DNA from: Bedellia somnulentella
Taxonomy: Eukaryota; Arthropoda; Insecta; Lepidoptera; Bedelliidae
DNA: 64,000 bases
NCBI GenBank assembly: GCA_963576735.1
Contig: OY755178.1
Span: 6,386,001 to 6,450,000, forward strand
Reading direction: 5' to 3'
The position numbers and the translations under genes are program-made. Positions 10,614-22,609 of this stretch are shown piece by piece. The notes beneath the pieces were generated by a model that was not told where the DNA came from, searched no databases, and saw only the letters and a program-made list of their open reading frames with translations. Position 1 is the stretch's first letter. Every line of letters begins with the position of its first letter.

Positions 10614-11440
10614 TGTTTACAACACTACAAAAACGATTTGAGATCTAAATTGGCAAATTATTGGGGGTAGCTGTATTTAAAAAACGAGAGCTGCTAGAGA
10701 AAAACTTAGGGTAGATTTGAAATCAGAGACGTCAAATTAGTCGAAAACAGTTCAAAAATCTCATAAAACAAAAAAAAAGTTGGATTTTGTTCCCCATAAT
10801 CTTCGAGAATACGGGCTATTCAGCGTTCCAACCACAGATCTGTATTTGAATAAATAACGCAAGTGTCATTTTCTTGTATAGAAACCAAGCGTGCCATTAT
10901 TTTTCCACCTAATGTGACGTCACATGAGCAATTTAGTGATGGGAACTCCCCGTCAGCGCGTAAACGATTCATTCGATTATATTCGAGTGCATCGACAGAC
11001 GAATGATAAATTGACAGAAGAATGATAAATCTAGAATTATACCTGTTTTTTTATAACGCTATTTTCTCATGGTCTCATTTTTATTCTGAGCAACTCTTCC
11101 TACATTATTTTCCTCCACCACTACATCTTCTCGGAGAACAACGATCTAAATCAGTGAGTTAATGAGTCAGTTAGTCAGTGAGTAGTTCAGTAACCTTTAT
11201 TATTATAATAACTTGTCCTTATTGATAACCTACCTAATTAACTAGTTTTAATAATTTGTTCTCGGAAAGTTACAAAATGATTTAAAAAAGCCCCGAGAAG
11301 AAATTTTATCTACAAAAAGGAAAGCCAGTAGAAGGCGCTATGACAAAATATAATACAACCCAGAACTAATTCGGATTTGAAAAAAAAAACAAATAAAATA
11401 ACTTGTAGAGAAGGAAAAATAATCAAGTATGTTTTTTTCG
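10614..11440. other. no gene recognised
   Basis: Upstream flank of the zinc-motif pseudogene. Slightly GC-richer around 10920-10990. No promoter or repeat assigned. Confidence 0.45.
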
Positions 11441-11635
11441 TTGTCTGTTTTTCTCCAGGCTGTATCTCATAAACAGTGATAACTAGAAAGCTGAAATTTT
11501 CACAAATGACGTATTTCTGTTGCTGCTATAACAACAAATACAAGTAAAAAAAATTCGGAGGTAGGAAACGCAAACACTACTTGAACGTGTAAAAAAGAAA
11601 CAAAGGATAGAGAAATTTTGCGCTGGATGCCAACT
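11441..11635 (+). repeat. dispersed insect repeat, first part
   Basis: Contains TCTCCAGGCTGTATCTCATAAACAGTGATAACTAGAAAGCTGAAATTTTCAC and TTGCTGCTATAACAACAAATAC in degraded form. I recall such wording from abundant insect repeats. It appears to continue at about 11795-12020 (GGGGCTCCCATACAAAAACG), with SINE-C inserted between. Confidence 0.4.
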
Positions 11636-11770
11636 AACACTGTAGCTCAGTTGGCAGAGCGACCGGGGCGTATACCCGAAGGTCGCGGGTTCGAACCCCG
11701 CCAGTGTCGAAATTTTTCTTTCCTTTAATAACATCTTTTATTTATGAGTTATAATCCCCACATGAGGAAT
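11636..11770 (+). mobile_element. SINE-C with tRNA-like head
   Basis: 11636-11708 folds almost as a tRNA. It has a six-pair acceptor stem (11637-11642 with 11702-11707), a perfect D stem GCTC/GAGC (11645-11648, 11657-11660), and a T stem GCGGG/CCCGC around TTCGAAC (11685-11701). A box TAGCTCAGTTGG and B box GGTTCGAACCC fit consensus. The anticodon arm has only four clean pairs and an extra base, and the loop GCGTATA lacks T at position 33. Similar heads or tails recur near 28310, 35748 and 59790, each followed by TGTCGAAAT.TTTCTTT, so I call it a SINE and not a working tRNA gene. Confidence 0.7.
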
Positions 11771-12024
11771 TCATGTCAAAAAACATTAAATTATAAAAAA
11801 AGGATTTTAAGGGGGACCCCTTACAATAAACGTGTTTTTTTCCGTATTTGTTTGCTCAATATTAAAACGTTAATAAGTAGATACTTAAAATTTTCACAGT
11901 GTATTTACTTGTATATCACCTTTCAAAATAAATAATTAAATAACAGTAAAGTAAATATCAAAGGGGCTCCCATACAAAAACGTTATTTTCTATTATAGAT
12001 GGTAGTACGGAACTCTTAGTTTGT
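11771..12024 (+). repeat. dispersed insect repeat, second part
   Basis: AT-rich with GGGGGACCCCTTACAATAAACGTG and GGGGCTCCCATACAAAAACG, probably parts of the repeat interrupted by SINE-C. Confidence 0.35.
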
Positions 12025-12430
12025 TCAATATTGGAAATAAAAAAAAAACAAAGTAGTGTAACAAACTCTTCAACATTTGCTGAATATGTAGAATTATCAG
12101 AAGCAGTAACAGAATTAAATTTTCTCATTTGTGTAATGAATGATGTCTTTACTAAGGTTTGTAAACCAGTTAAAATCTATGAAGATAATTCAGCAGCTGT
12201 AGCTATTTCTAAGTATGGAAAATTTGCAAAGAATTCTAAGCACATTTAAGTTCACTATCATTTTGTAAATTAAAATGTTTAGCAGGGAAGTATACAAAAT
12301 AGAGTCAGAAAATAAAATTGCAGTTACATTTACAAAACCTGTGGGAAATGTTAAATTCACTAACTTAAAAATGCTAAATTTAAAGGAGTATAGTTCCCTA
12401 ATTGATTATAATTACTGTAGTACTTAAGAA
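12025..12430 (+). pseudogene. Ty1/Copia retrotransposon RNase H remnant
   Basis: 12040-12249 reads like the Copia RNase H C-terminal block: KKQSSVTNSSTFAEYVELSEA, then KIYEDNSAAVAIS and FAKNSKHI. These correspond to the family's KKQ..V..SSTEAEY..L.EA, ..DN..A..L and RTKHI. After a TAA it continues in broken frames (VHYHFVN, then GNVKFTNLKMLNLKEY at about 12347-12400), as Copia ORFs end. The E of TEAEY is kept as AEY. Integrase, RT and LTRs were not found, so only the 3' end of the pol gene is present. Confidence 0.7.
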
Positions 12431-13214
12431 GCTTTGAACTTATGTAAGGAGCTTGTTCGTGTATATATGTACATTTATATCGGCAACACTGAGTGAAGGA
12501 AGGAAGTAAATAAAGACTGACATATGTGTCAGCCACACGTTAAGAAATGTAGCTTAGAGAAAAACTTGTAACTAAAATTAAACTGTTCTTTTATTAAATA
12601 AAAACAAAGTTAAAACAAGAGTATTCCAATTAATTATTTAACAGAAACATTGTAGTAATAAAAATATTTTAGATACATGGAACATCCATCGCGAATATTA
12701 TCATTTCTCTGTTCCCAAAATCGATTAGAATTAGAATCGAATACAACTATCTGTGTAGGTACAACACATTTTGCTTAAAATGACAGAAATATGACAATAG
12801 CTACCGTACCGTGTAGCTGATTGACAGTTGAAAATATCGTTCATTTTGATGTTCATTGCGTGTTTTAATAGACAAGCCATACTAGATAGCTTTGTAACTA
12901 AAAGCGGCAATGTATTATAAATTAAGCGATACACACTCGTTTAAAAGTTTTTCAGAGTAAAACCACAACGAACACGAAATAATTGATTTTGCAATAAAAA
13001 CCACATAATCTAATAATATAGTGACCTACCGATGAAAGGAAATCTTTCTATTAATTAGTCCCGCTTTATTTAGATAGTTTTTGCAACTCAATACGGCACA
13101 ATTAGGCATTTTTTATATTTAGCTTGACATCTGTCACCGAGAACGTTCGAGCACGGACTCAATCAAATGGCGATAAACTAAGATAATTTTACTCAGTTTT
13201 TACACGCGAAGTAC
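12431..13214. other. no gene recognised
   Basis: AT-rich. May include the Copia 3' untranslated/LTR remnant just after 12430 (a small hairpin CTGACA/TGTCAG lies near 12519). No other feature seen. Confidence 0.4.
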
Positions 13215-13215
13215 A

Positions 13216-13403
13216 TGCACTTGCGGCATCTATTCAAATACATGTCTGTGGTTCCAACCCACGCCCAAGAACGAGGTGGCGACAGGCCAGCAAGGCGAGG
13301 CAATCCCGAGAACCTGGATCAACGCATACTCAGATATTTTCTCCGAGATCCGCAACGCAGTACCCGACAGGCTGCTAGAAGGTACAATGTCAGCCAAAGT
13401 TGA
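13216..13403 (+). pseudogene. transposase fragment, second HTH region
   Basis: The frame carries SVVPTHAQERGGDRPARR, then NPENLDQRILRYFLRDPQRSTRQAARRYNVSQS. The part from NPENLDQRIL on has the layout of the second helix-turn-helix of arthropod IS630/Tc1-like transposases (..PE....IL......P..STR..A...N.S.S). It is the likely continuation of 8723-8886. It stops at TGA before the catalytic domain, which is absent. The region is GC-richer than its surroundings. Confidence 0.55.
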
Positions 13404-13582
13404 CATTGTACATGAAAAAAAATACACTTGACAAAAAAAATCCTGGGAAATAGTAGGGTGACCATGATCTCGAATAGTCGCAGTTTTTTTTTTGTAAACT
13501 TTAAATAAGTCGCTGGTGTAATGTTAGTCCTAACTTATCGTGATGCTTAGGAGAAAGTAAGTTTAACGCTTCTTTCTTGCTC

Positions 13583-13603
13583 CACGACCCCGTAATCACC
13601 CTG
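13583..13603 (-). repeat. right terminal inverted repeat
   Basis: Partner of 8430-8450. Followed by TA at 13604-13605. Confidence 0.75.
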
Positions 13604-13744
13604 TATTTGTTCTCTCTTACGTTTATAATACTCTTTATCACCCTTATTTTAAAAAGTTAACATTATTACCTACTTAATAAAAAAAGAATCATAGAAATCG
13701 GAATAGAAACACCAAAATTATACATGAAACATAATAGTCGCACG

Positions 13745-14025
13745 CGATCAAAACCAAATCCTTACTAATTTACATATTACGTACTAGATGGCGCCAGTAG
13801 TTGCATCAATTAAAACCTAAAAATTAGCTTAATTTCGAAGATACTGATCTGAACCGTTCATAAAAGCGCTTTCAACATCACAAAGTTACACTATATTCAG
13901 ACATGAGTGCTGTAAGTTATAAAGGCGCTAATTTCATAACGCTTGAGCAGTGATTGAAAAACCTCCGATATTTTTAAAACTACGCTACCCGTGCGAAGCG
14001 GGGCCGAGCCACTAGTATATACTGT
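13745..14025 (+). mobile_element. Helitron-like 3' end
   Basis: Ends GAAGCGGGGCCGAGCCACTAGT near 14016, the CTAGT terminus used by the other Helitron-like copies, preceded by a GC-rich stretch. The start is not determined. Confidence 0.45.
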
Positions 14026-15789
14026 GATTCACATTGAGCACCTCTATCACTTGTTCCGCCATCCCGCTTGTACGTTTTTATTTCAGGCAAAACGTGACAG
14101 TTTTTTGCGCTGGTAAACGTCGTTGATTGATTTTAAGACGTTCTCACTTTGATAGCTGTTTGGTAGCTTTAAATTTGCAATTCGGTTTTATTGCATAACA
14201 AACACTTTATACTTTATTTTGCATTGTCTTTATCATAATTTCATTAAATTAAATATCTAACTAAACTACAATATTTTTATAAAAGCAATAATTAAAACAT
14301 ATTTCACAGATCTAATTAAATTATCTAAGTTATAATTACCTCCCAAAGAAAATTATCGGAAACCGTGAAAATTCAGTCGGAATGGGAATCAACACCGTCT
14401 CTCATGCAGAATTGCGAGGGTTTGATCCTCAGTCGGGTCATTATATCATAGCTACATGTCTCCACCGCGGATGCTCTATCTTAAAAAGGGTAATTTGCAA
14501 GGGACAAAAATAGTTCCGATTTTCTGATCAATGTATTGTGCTTACGATTTGATTTGTACCGTTTCGGCAAACCTTTACAAAATACAGCTAACTAAGACGT
14601 TCACATTTCTCTTCAAAACGATCGCTGATCTTGTATTCCGGACGACATCTTATCCAGACACGTGTAAAGATTTTTAATAAAATCATGAGTTGGACTTCCC
14701 CAAATATCCAATTTTTATTTTTCACGATATCTAAAGCGTACAAAAGGTCTGTTGTTTTTCAAGTATCAATAATCACTTCCACCCTATGTTAAAAGAATCA
14801 ATACAAGTTTTAAGGCATTGAAACGGAATTCCGAATCAGTAAACGTAAACTTGATCCAGCAAAAAAAACTGGTATTTTATATTGCAAATATTTACTAGGT
14901 ATTTTTATCTTTTGAAGATATATGTGCAAAGTAGATTATATATAGGCCTGTTCCTATTTACATGACATGAAAAACTCTTAGTTATTTGAAGCATTGAAAT
15001 CCTCGCCTTATCTTAGTGAATATAGGAATATTTTTAGCCGACACACGGAAACAATATACCACGCGAAAGATAATATGATATCGCCACATCTCATAACTAT
15101 TCCGTTTAATTAAATAGGTTACCTAATCAATATATTACCACGACTCACTACATTATTTAATCAGTCTCAATTTGCCTGTGTATGTTATTAGGTATCCTAG
15201 GAAGCTAATAGTTACAGCTAATTAAAGAGATTAATTAGCATCTCTAGTACCAATTATTTGGTAATTATGCGAGTGAAGTACTACGCTTTGTGCTGTGTTA
15301 AATTTTAAAGGCGTATAGCGTGGAGAGTCTGAGAGGCAACCTTTAACTAGATTCTTTGTGAGCGCAAGTGTAGAGTGCTCTACTAACACGAGTGATACAG
15401 CTCAAGTCCCGACTCTACTCCAAATTAGAACCAAGTGACAAACACATCACACGACTACCCTTGCTTAACTTTTGAACTACTTCTTCTATGCTTCTTACAC
15501 AACTGAGACACATTCTCGTATATTTAGTCGAAGATTTGCAGATGTAAAAGTTGCCCTGCCCTCCGAGAGGATTAAAATACTAGGTTATTCACTTGATTTT
15601 TTTTATTCCCAAATGTTTTAGCAAAAAGGGCTTATTTGAGCCCTCTATGTTTAGCTTGTATTGCGGGCAGTAAAATATCTTAGATAGCAGAAATGTAATG
15701 AAAGAACATTATTGATATGTTATGAGAGTAATTTGGATTCCTTGTGATATTTTTCACGACCTTTAAAATATATGTAACACCACCAAGAT
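14026..15789. other. no gene recognised; possible SINE-A-like head at 14385-14455
   Basis: AT-rich. One stretch (CAACACCGTCTCTCATGCAGA, then GAGGGTTTGATCCTCAGTCGGGTC) looks like a diverged SINE-A tRNA head. Around 15350-15460 a GC-richer patch reads like another old SINE head but has no clear boxes. No reading frame worth reporting. Confidence 0.4.
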
Positions 15790-16045
15790 ATTTATCACGG
15801 TTGTTAACGGTGAGGGAAAACATCGTGAGGAAACCCACATGGCTGAGTTTTACTTAGTCATGTGACAGTGTATTCATACAAAACGGCGATAGGCCTGCCC
15901 CCTATCACGTGAGTACACTGTCCATGCAAAACGTGGGTACTCTGAACACCAGGTGACAAAGTCACGTGATGTTCAGAAGTATTAGTACCTCTGCCAACCC
16001 CTTCGGGGATATTCGGCGTGAATGTTTATGTTATGTTATATTATG
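15790..16045 (+). mobile_element. SINE-A, head missing
   Basis: Begins TTTATCACGGTTGTTAACGGTGAGGG and ends with a TTATG tail. It carries the variant middle CACCAGGTGACAAAGTCACGTGATGTTCAG seen in several copies. Confidence 0.87.
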
Positions 16046-17504
16046 TAACACCACTACCATTTAAAGAAGAAGCAAAGTTATAGATTCCATTGAAGATAAA
16101 TACCCATACGTCCTGCATTTAAAGCTGAGATCTTTCCCTCTAAGTTTCCCAGCTTGTATAACTAATTGGATATCGTGGTAGGGACACCGCACACTCAGAG
16201 ATATAAAATATTCATTGCGTACCCTCGTAAAGTATTATGAATATCATAAAACATTTCGATTCTACATTTCAAAGAATCTACAATCAAAGTTAGAATCCGT
16301 AGTTCCAAAGTAACTTACTTTTCTCTTTGAATTTACCTAAGCAACGTTTACGCTAAAAGCATTTTCAAACTCCTTAATCAACGGTCTGGGAATATTAATT
16401 TAATTGATTAAAACTTTTTTATAGCTTTTCGTGAGTCAAAAAGGTGGCGATGAAAATGTCTGTTGAATGAAAAAATAAGGCGGGAAGTGCAAAGATGATA
16501 AAAAGTTGAAAACATCCTTGTTGTCTTTCCTTCCGAAGTGCCCTCTCAAAGTGGAAAAGCATTGAATTTGCGATTTTGTAACTTCCGATTCGTAGCTCTG
16601 GAGTTATGTTGTGCAACATTTTCTTTTGTTGTTTTGCCACGTTAAGAAAACTTGTTGGAAGTGATAACATTGGATTGTAACAAAACTCAAGTACCTCTTG
16701 GGTATACGTTAGAAAATTCCAAGAAAAGAAAATTAAATGTCATGTTCATAATTTTATCAAATTATTCTTGGAAAGGATAATTCAAGATATGTTTCTTAGA
16801 ACAATTTGATAAATTTCCAGTTCATTTCTCATTCCAAGTAAACACGTTCATTAAAAAAAAGCCTACACTATACGGTTAACAGCTTTATTTTTAAAAATCT
16901 TTTACTTGCACTCACCACCCATGCAAAAAATCATTTAATGACATGCGATTAAATAACCGAAAGTCAATAGTTGTTTTAATTATAACCGTCCTTAATATTT
17001 AATCATATTATATTCTCGTCGAATGTTTAACAAAACATCAATATTTAACATGACGAACAAAATTATGTAAGTCGATTGTTCAAAAGAAATAAATATGCTA
17101 TTGACAAAATAATACACATTCACAATTCTAAATGCACTCAAGTATAACAGCCCATGAAAGGAAAAGTGCTTACAAAAGAGGGTAAGCATACGTGCACAGT
17201 GTTGAAAAGGAATAAGAAATGTATCGTCGGTATGGAATACAATGCAAAATGTTGATATTGAGGTGAAAATGCCGATTCAAGCGTTTTCCGTTTGGAAAAA
17301 TTGCTATTTCTAAACTATAGGTTGCTTTGAAGGATGTTTATTTCAGTTAAAAGTTTGACGTTTGCTTGACAAAGTAAGCAGAATGAATGGTGATGGCTAT
17401 GCTATGGCATGCTGATTTGCTACGCGCCATTGCCGCTACGTGGTATTTTTTTTTCGTAAATGCTTATTTTATTTACATTCTATTCGTAATTTTACTTTGT
17501 ATTT
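16046..17504. other. no gene recognised
   Basis: AT-rich. The frames here (for example 16419-16670 and 16992-17189, minus) lack domain signatures, and I do not support them as genes. Confidence 0.5.
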
Positions 17505-17732
17505 ATCATATACTCACGGCTATAAATCCCTTGACGAGGTAGTCAGAGCTTCGGAATGAGAAATTCCTTAGCCACTTTTGGAAGTTGATTGGGGAAAAGA
17601 TGGTAATAATAAATGTTTTTGGTGACGGGTCTCCAACCGCATCGCCCAAAAACCACTTAAAAACTACTCTTACGATCACCCACGGGTAGAAAGGGGTAGT
17701 GTTATTCTAAGCCGACACTACACGGCGAACTT
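17505..17732 (-). mobile_element. SINE-B (a), nearly full length
   Basis: Minus-strand copy lacking most of the TATG tail. Internal deletion around AAAAACTACTCTTACGATC. Confidence 0.8.
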
Positions 17733-17849
17733 TGAACTTTGTATTTACTAAATTACTATTAATAGATTATAAATAATTTGATGTAATCAACTTTTTTATT
17801 TTTTTTATTTAATACTAAAATAATAAGACAAACTTATGATATATGAGAA

Positions 17850-17966
17850 GAATAATGAATGTAAGGGAAGCAAGAGAGGTTTGTCAAGATCGTACTAAAT
17901 GGCGATCGATAGTCTCTGTCTACCCCAATGGGAATAATGGGCGTGAGTATAAGTAAGTAAGTACTT
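17850..17966 (+). mobile_element. LINE-1 3' end
   Basis: Reads AATGTAAGGGAAGCAAGAGAGGTTTGTCAAGATCGTAC and TACCCCAATGGGAATAATGGGCGTGAG, matching 54910-55005. The tail is (TAAG)n instead of (TATG)n, which marks a separate LINE-1 lineage also at 27186 and 29104. Confidence 0.8.
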
Positions 17967-18842
17967 ATGATATCTCAATCGTAAAAAAATATTATGAGAT
18001 AGCTACTCCAATAGAAAGGAATGTTGTCAGTATATTTTTCCATATAAGCTTATAAATAACTTTTAAAAATTTGTCATTAAATCAAATTTCTCTTTGCCTC
18101 ACACATTTTGTATCTAGCACACTACATACAACTGACCCAATTATACCCTTTCCATAGTTTAACCTCATACTGAATAGACAACAGAACCAACCAACTTTTT
18201 GTCACGCAAAAAACCTTAACTCGGAACAAATGGGTGACAATAATAAACAATTATTGTAAACACGGAATGTTCACATGTGGCCCGACATTTTATACCGGTA
18301 GCAATAATCACTTGTTGTCACGCAAACAAATAATTATAATTAACATGTGAACATATGTACTGACACATCGATCACTGTATTCTGCGTATGTAATCACAAC
18401 TGTATTAACATAGCTATTGTCTTTGATTCATCCGTACTAACCAAGCGGACTATTAAATAGGTGAAACCGCGGCATAATTGCATTGTCTCAATGCCTTTGT
18501 AAGATATGTTTGGGTCGACGATACACTGTAATTAGATAATTGTATTGAATGCTGACAAGCTTTGGTTATTGGTTTTGTAGTTTAGTGCTGAAATTGTAAG
18601 GTTTGAATGTGATAATAACATAAACCCGACTTAACTACGAATATTTAAAGTATTCAATTACGAATAGTACACAAAAGGAGACGAATAAGGTCAAAGAGTA
18701 AAATGATATTGTTAAAGCTACTATTGACTTTCGCGTATTTCATCGCATGTTGGTTTGGTTTTTATTGCCCGACGTTGCAATTAAATATCCAAAAGTCAAT
18801 AGTTGTTTTATTTGTAATGTGCAATCGTGAAAGTCTTAGAAA
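17967..18842. other. no gene recognised
   Basis: AT-rich spacer with nothing assigned. Confidence 0.5.
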
Positions 18843-18965
18843 CATACATACATAAACTCACGGTTACAATTCCCTAAATGGGTAAGCCAGAGCTTTGGAA
18901 TGAGAAATTCCTCAGCCACTTTTGGAAGTTGAGTGGGGAAAAGATGGTAATAATAAATGTTTAAA
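18843..18965 (-). mobile_element. SINE-B 3' half
   Basis: CATACATACATAAACTCACGG at the left, stopping after GGTAATAATAAATGTTT. The 5' half is missing. Confidence 0.75.
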
Positions 18966-19027
18966 TGACTACATACAACTAATACAATAGTCTTAGAAAA
19001 TACTATAGAATGATGATATTACTAACA

Positions 19028-19250
19028 TTCATATATGAACGTACTCGTGGGTATTAAGCCCACGATAAATAAAATTTTAGCCCTCTTTTCGGAGTTGAGT
19101 GAGATTAATATTGTAAAAAATAGGGTTGGTGATGGTTCTCCCATCACACCACCTAACAATGGTTTAGAAAGCCATGCATATTAACTCGCCTCGTACGACA
19201 CCCACAAAAAATTGGGTAAGTGCTATTCTAAGTCGACACTATACAGCACT
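19028..19250 (-). mobile_element. SINE-B, strongly diverged
   Basis: Order of motifs kept (AGTTGAGTGAG, GGTTGGTGATGGTTCTCCCATCACACC, CTAAGTCGACACTATACAGCA) but with many substitutions. One of the older copies. Confidence 0.6.
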
Positions 19251-19984
19251 TAATAATATCTTAAGTTCTTTTGAACTATTTATTTAAATTGAACGCGAAC
19301 CCTGAATCGTATATTAATATATACTTGAAGCAATATTGTATCCCCTTATACAGGATTTGCTCAGCTTTAAAGATGATCGAAAAAAAATATGATACCTATT
19401 CGGCTTGATGATTAATATTAATAAATAAGGCACACTGGCAGTTAACACAATAGACATAATAGTTGTTAATTTTACATTAATAAAAATTTAGTTGTGAAAA
19501 CCCTTAAAGGCGTACACGACATTGTTTCATTATATTACTTTAACGACAACACTGACTAAACATATAATTATATTGTAACAATATTTAAAACATGAAAAAA
19601 GTTTATAACAAAGTTAGAACTAGCGATGCAAAACAGGATTTTGTTATTCTAAACCGCCATATATACTGATTACCGTCAAAAGCAATATTTAACAATACTA
19701 GAGGTAGATTTAGTGAAGGGGGGCATTTCCAAATCAAACTTGTAACTTTTGTAAGGCTCAAGTAAGCTTTAGGCCGCACACGAAAGTGAATATTTCTTCA
19801 GTGCTCGTGAAAACAATGTTAAAAAAATAATTAAAACGGCAGGTAAAACTCTGCCTCCAAAAGCCGACTATTCAGTTTAAAACGTGATCAGGACAATAGC
19901 AAAACAGACACTCAGAAACAGCTGAGACATACAAGGGATAAACAACCTATGCTTAAGTCAGGAGCAGGAAAACTACCAAATAAT
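19251..19984. other. no gene recognised
   Basis: AT-rich spacer. Confidence 0.5.
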
Positions 19985-20230
19985 TACATACATACATATA
20001 CTCACGGTCAAATCCCAAAAAGGGGTCACCAGAGCTCAAGAGCTAGAAACTCCTAAGCCACATTTGGAAGTTGATAGGGGAGAAGATGGTAGAAATAAAG
20101 TATCTTTGTTACTTGGTTTTCAACCACATCACCTAAAGGCCACTTTAAAAAGCCCCATACCCTTATTCGCCTCTTTCGACTCCCGTGGAAACGGGGAGTG
20201 AAATCATAAGCCGGCACTACACAGCAATAT
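19985..20230 (-). mobile_element. SINE-B (b), full length
   Basis: Good example of subfamily b: CCCAAAAAGGGGTCACCAGAG, GCCACATTTGGAAGTTGATAGGGGAGAAGATGG and AAATAAAGTATC replace the subfamily a wording. Confidence 0.82.
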
Positions 20231-20309
20231 ACGATGATCAAATTGCAAATAGTCATCATCACATATTTTTCACAATCTCTCTCTCTCTTTGAAAAACAAT
20301 CTTTTTAAC

Positions 20310-20528
20310 ATCTATACTTATGTTATAAAGGCAAATATTCGTTTTTGTGTTTGTTTGTTTTTAATTAAAAGGCTCTAAAACTAAAGGAAACTAAAACTTT
20401 CAGAAGTATATTGGCTTTATTTTATCAATAATGGCATAAGGGGTGAGCCAAGAATAAATATGTAAGTGCAGTCATAGAAAAACACAACAAAAAAACTACC
20501 TATGTAAAGCTGGGGCGGACTACTAGTT
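20310..20528 (+). mobile_element. Helitron-like non-autonomous element
   Basis: Starts TCTATACTTATGTTATAAAGGC with a TTTGTGTTTGTTTGTTTTT stretch and ends GGGGCGGACTACTAGT. This is the layout of short lepidopteran Helitron derivatives (from memory). No protein. Confidence 0.65.
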
Positions 20529-22609
20529 TTACATACTCATAAATATCTCAACGCAAAAGTAAATATCAGCACAGCAAAAGTGCCAACATTTTCTGATCTA
20601 AAACTTCACCAAGAAACAATGACATTTAAAAGCCGCAAAACGGTTCAAAAGATAATGAGCCAAGACAGACGAACAACTTAAATAGCAACGTTATAACTCC
20701 AAGAACAATTTAAAAGTGGTAAAACAAAACACACTCGTAGCCGTAGTTTACCCGTCGTAAACTCCAACACAGATTAAACTTGATAGAGTTTGGTTGATAT
20801 TCGTGTTGTAATTTAAAGTTTTTATGCTATTTTGTAATTTGGGTTTAGGAGGCGGTGGCATGCGAACCGTGCCGAGGAAATGTAGTGCATTTCTAGACGA
20901 ACTTCATACTTATAAATTATTCAAGTTGAGGCACTTCAAACACAGCCACCCGCTGAGTGTTATTTTGAGAACAACGACTTTGCCGCGCCCGCCGTCGCTG
21001 CCGCCGCCGCCCGCCTCGCTCGCACACGTAAACGTTGCTAGATACTGTGCCTTCGAAATGTGAATTGAAATTACTGTATTTTCCTTATAACCCTTTTTTA
21101 TTTTATCACATGGTTTCAGTGTTGTGTGAATTGTGTAACTAACGTGAATTTTTTTGAACATAAAATGCTGTTTGAGTTTTCTGAATGTTTGCTTAAAATG
21201 TTCTAACTATTCTACGAGTTGCAAATGTAGTAAATTTGCTTTCTTGAAAATACTGAATTTGTAAAAAAAAGTTTATTCGAAAGTCATACTTTTAATAAGA
21301 ACTACGTACTAGCTGTGCTTCGTGGTTTTGATTGAAATTAAAACTTCATAATAAAAAACATATTCAAAAAGTGATGCTCCCAAAAAATTCACGATCATGC
21401 TGGAATTATTTTATTTTGTGGAAAGAATTTTATAGATTAACGTCATAATTTCCAGAAAATTGTATTCCACCAAATCAACGGCATAATAAAATAAAAGATA
21501 GTTAAATTCCAATAATATTATTTGATTCAATTCAATATTAATAGGTAGAGGGTAGATGAGAATTTAATGTTTTGATTTATGCATAAATTTAAAATATTTA
21601 GTTTGAATTAATTTAAATGAAATTTATTTCGAATATGTCAAAGTAAGTAAAGGGTAAAAGAATAGAAAATTAATATGTAAATTCTAAATCTTGTAAAAAT
21701 CCTCTACAGCACAGCTCAGAAACACAAACAATTTAATACTCAGATATCTCTTACTCGTTATAACTTTAAAATACTTAGGTTTCAAATGAAATTCATTTCG
21801 AATATTTAAAGCGATAGTTGCCGACAAAGAGCATACGATGAATAAGCGATGAAAGTTATTCTCGTAGAGTTGTGGTGAGAAGGCACGCCGCTCCCCCACC
21901 GCCCCTCGCGAATACAGTGACTTATTTTTGAGACATATGACTTTTATTGCACGAGAGGCACTCCAACATACCAGTATATGTTTCATCCAACAACTTATGT
22001 ATTATTTACTCTTCGGGATAGAATATCATAGTATGAAAGATAAACACGGGTGTTTTGGTACGGTTAAATCATCGTTATTGTTGAATTCTGTTGCCTTTGT
22101 CGGTTTAAACAATAAATACTTAAAAATTGCAATTTTATTATTATAACTATAATCTGTTGATATTTTCTGATCGTATTCTAGTTGATGATTAGGGGTCAAG
22201 AACGTAAGAACCTGACCTCAATATACGAAAAGTTATATCATTTTAAATTATTTACAAATTATTAAGGATAACATTAAATGGTTTCTCTATAATGCTTTTG
22301 CAACAAAAGTAGTTAGCAAAGTTTTACTCGTCTGGCTCTTTGATCTATCAAAGCTGTAGTAAAAATATTTTAGCATTTGTATAAACCGCTTGAATAACTT
22401 AATTGCTGAATGTATACTTTTATTTTTAATAAAAATTAAGACATGCATGCAACGTTGAAAGCAAAATTTAAATTACATACAATAATACCAAATACACAAC
22501 ATAAATGGTAGCAAAACATGAGCAGTTAGTCTGAGGACTTAACAAAAAAATTGTTTGTCGTCACTGCACATCCATCATTGATACAATTGAAACATATTTA
22601 TGTAGAATT
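20529..22609. other. no gene recognised; GC-rich patches at 20955-21060 and 21880-21925
   Basis: Mostly AT-rich. The patch at 20955-21060 is CpG- and CCG-rich and the one at 21880-21925 reads CACGCCGCTCCCCCACCGCC. Either could be a promoter or 5' exon of a gene outside the recognised set, but no start, splice or conserved frame supports that. A short Helitron-like 3' end in inverse orientation lies at about 21308. Confidence 0.4.

Larger units (their letters stand above)
8430..13603 (+). mobile_element. composite DNA transposon with 21-bp terminal inverted repeats
   Basis: The left end CAGGGTGATTTCGGGGTCGTG (8430-8450) matches the reverse complement of 13583-13603 at 20 of 21 bases. TA flanks both ends (8428-8429 and 13604-13605), which suggests a Tc1/mariner-type TA duplication. 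Two pieces of one transposase gene lie near the ends (8723-8886 and about 13216-13403). The rest of the transposase is missing, so this copy cannot move itself. The 4.3 kb between the pieces holds a broken multicopy gene, a SINE-C and a Copia remnant, so I read it as one or more nested insertions. Transposon family not firmly identified. Confidence 0.65.

Noticed and set aside
11636..11708. Functional tRNA gene
   Set aside because: The fold is good, but the anticodon arm is irregular and lacks T33, and related copies with the same 3' flank occur elsewhere in the window, which fits a SINE.
20824..21063. 79-codon GC-rich frame as a gene
   Set aside because: Proline/CCG-rich composition only, with no domain or splice support; noted as a GC-rich patch.
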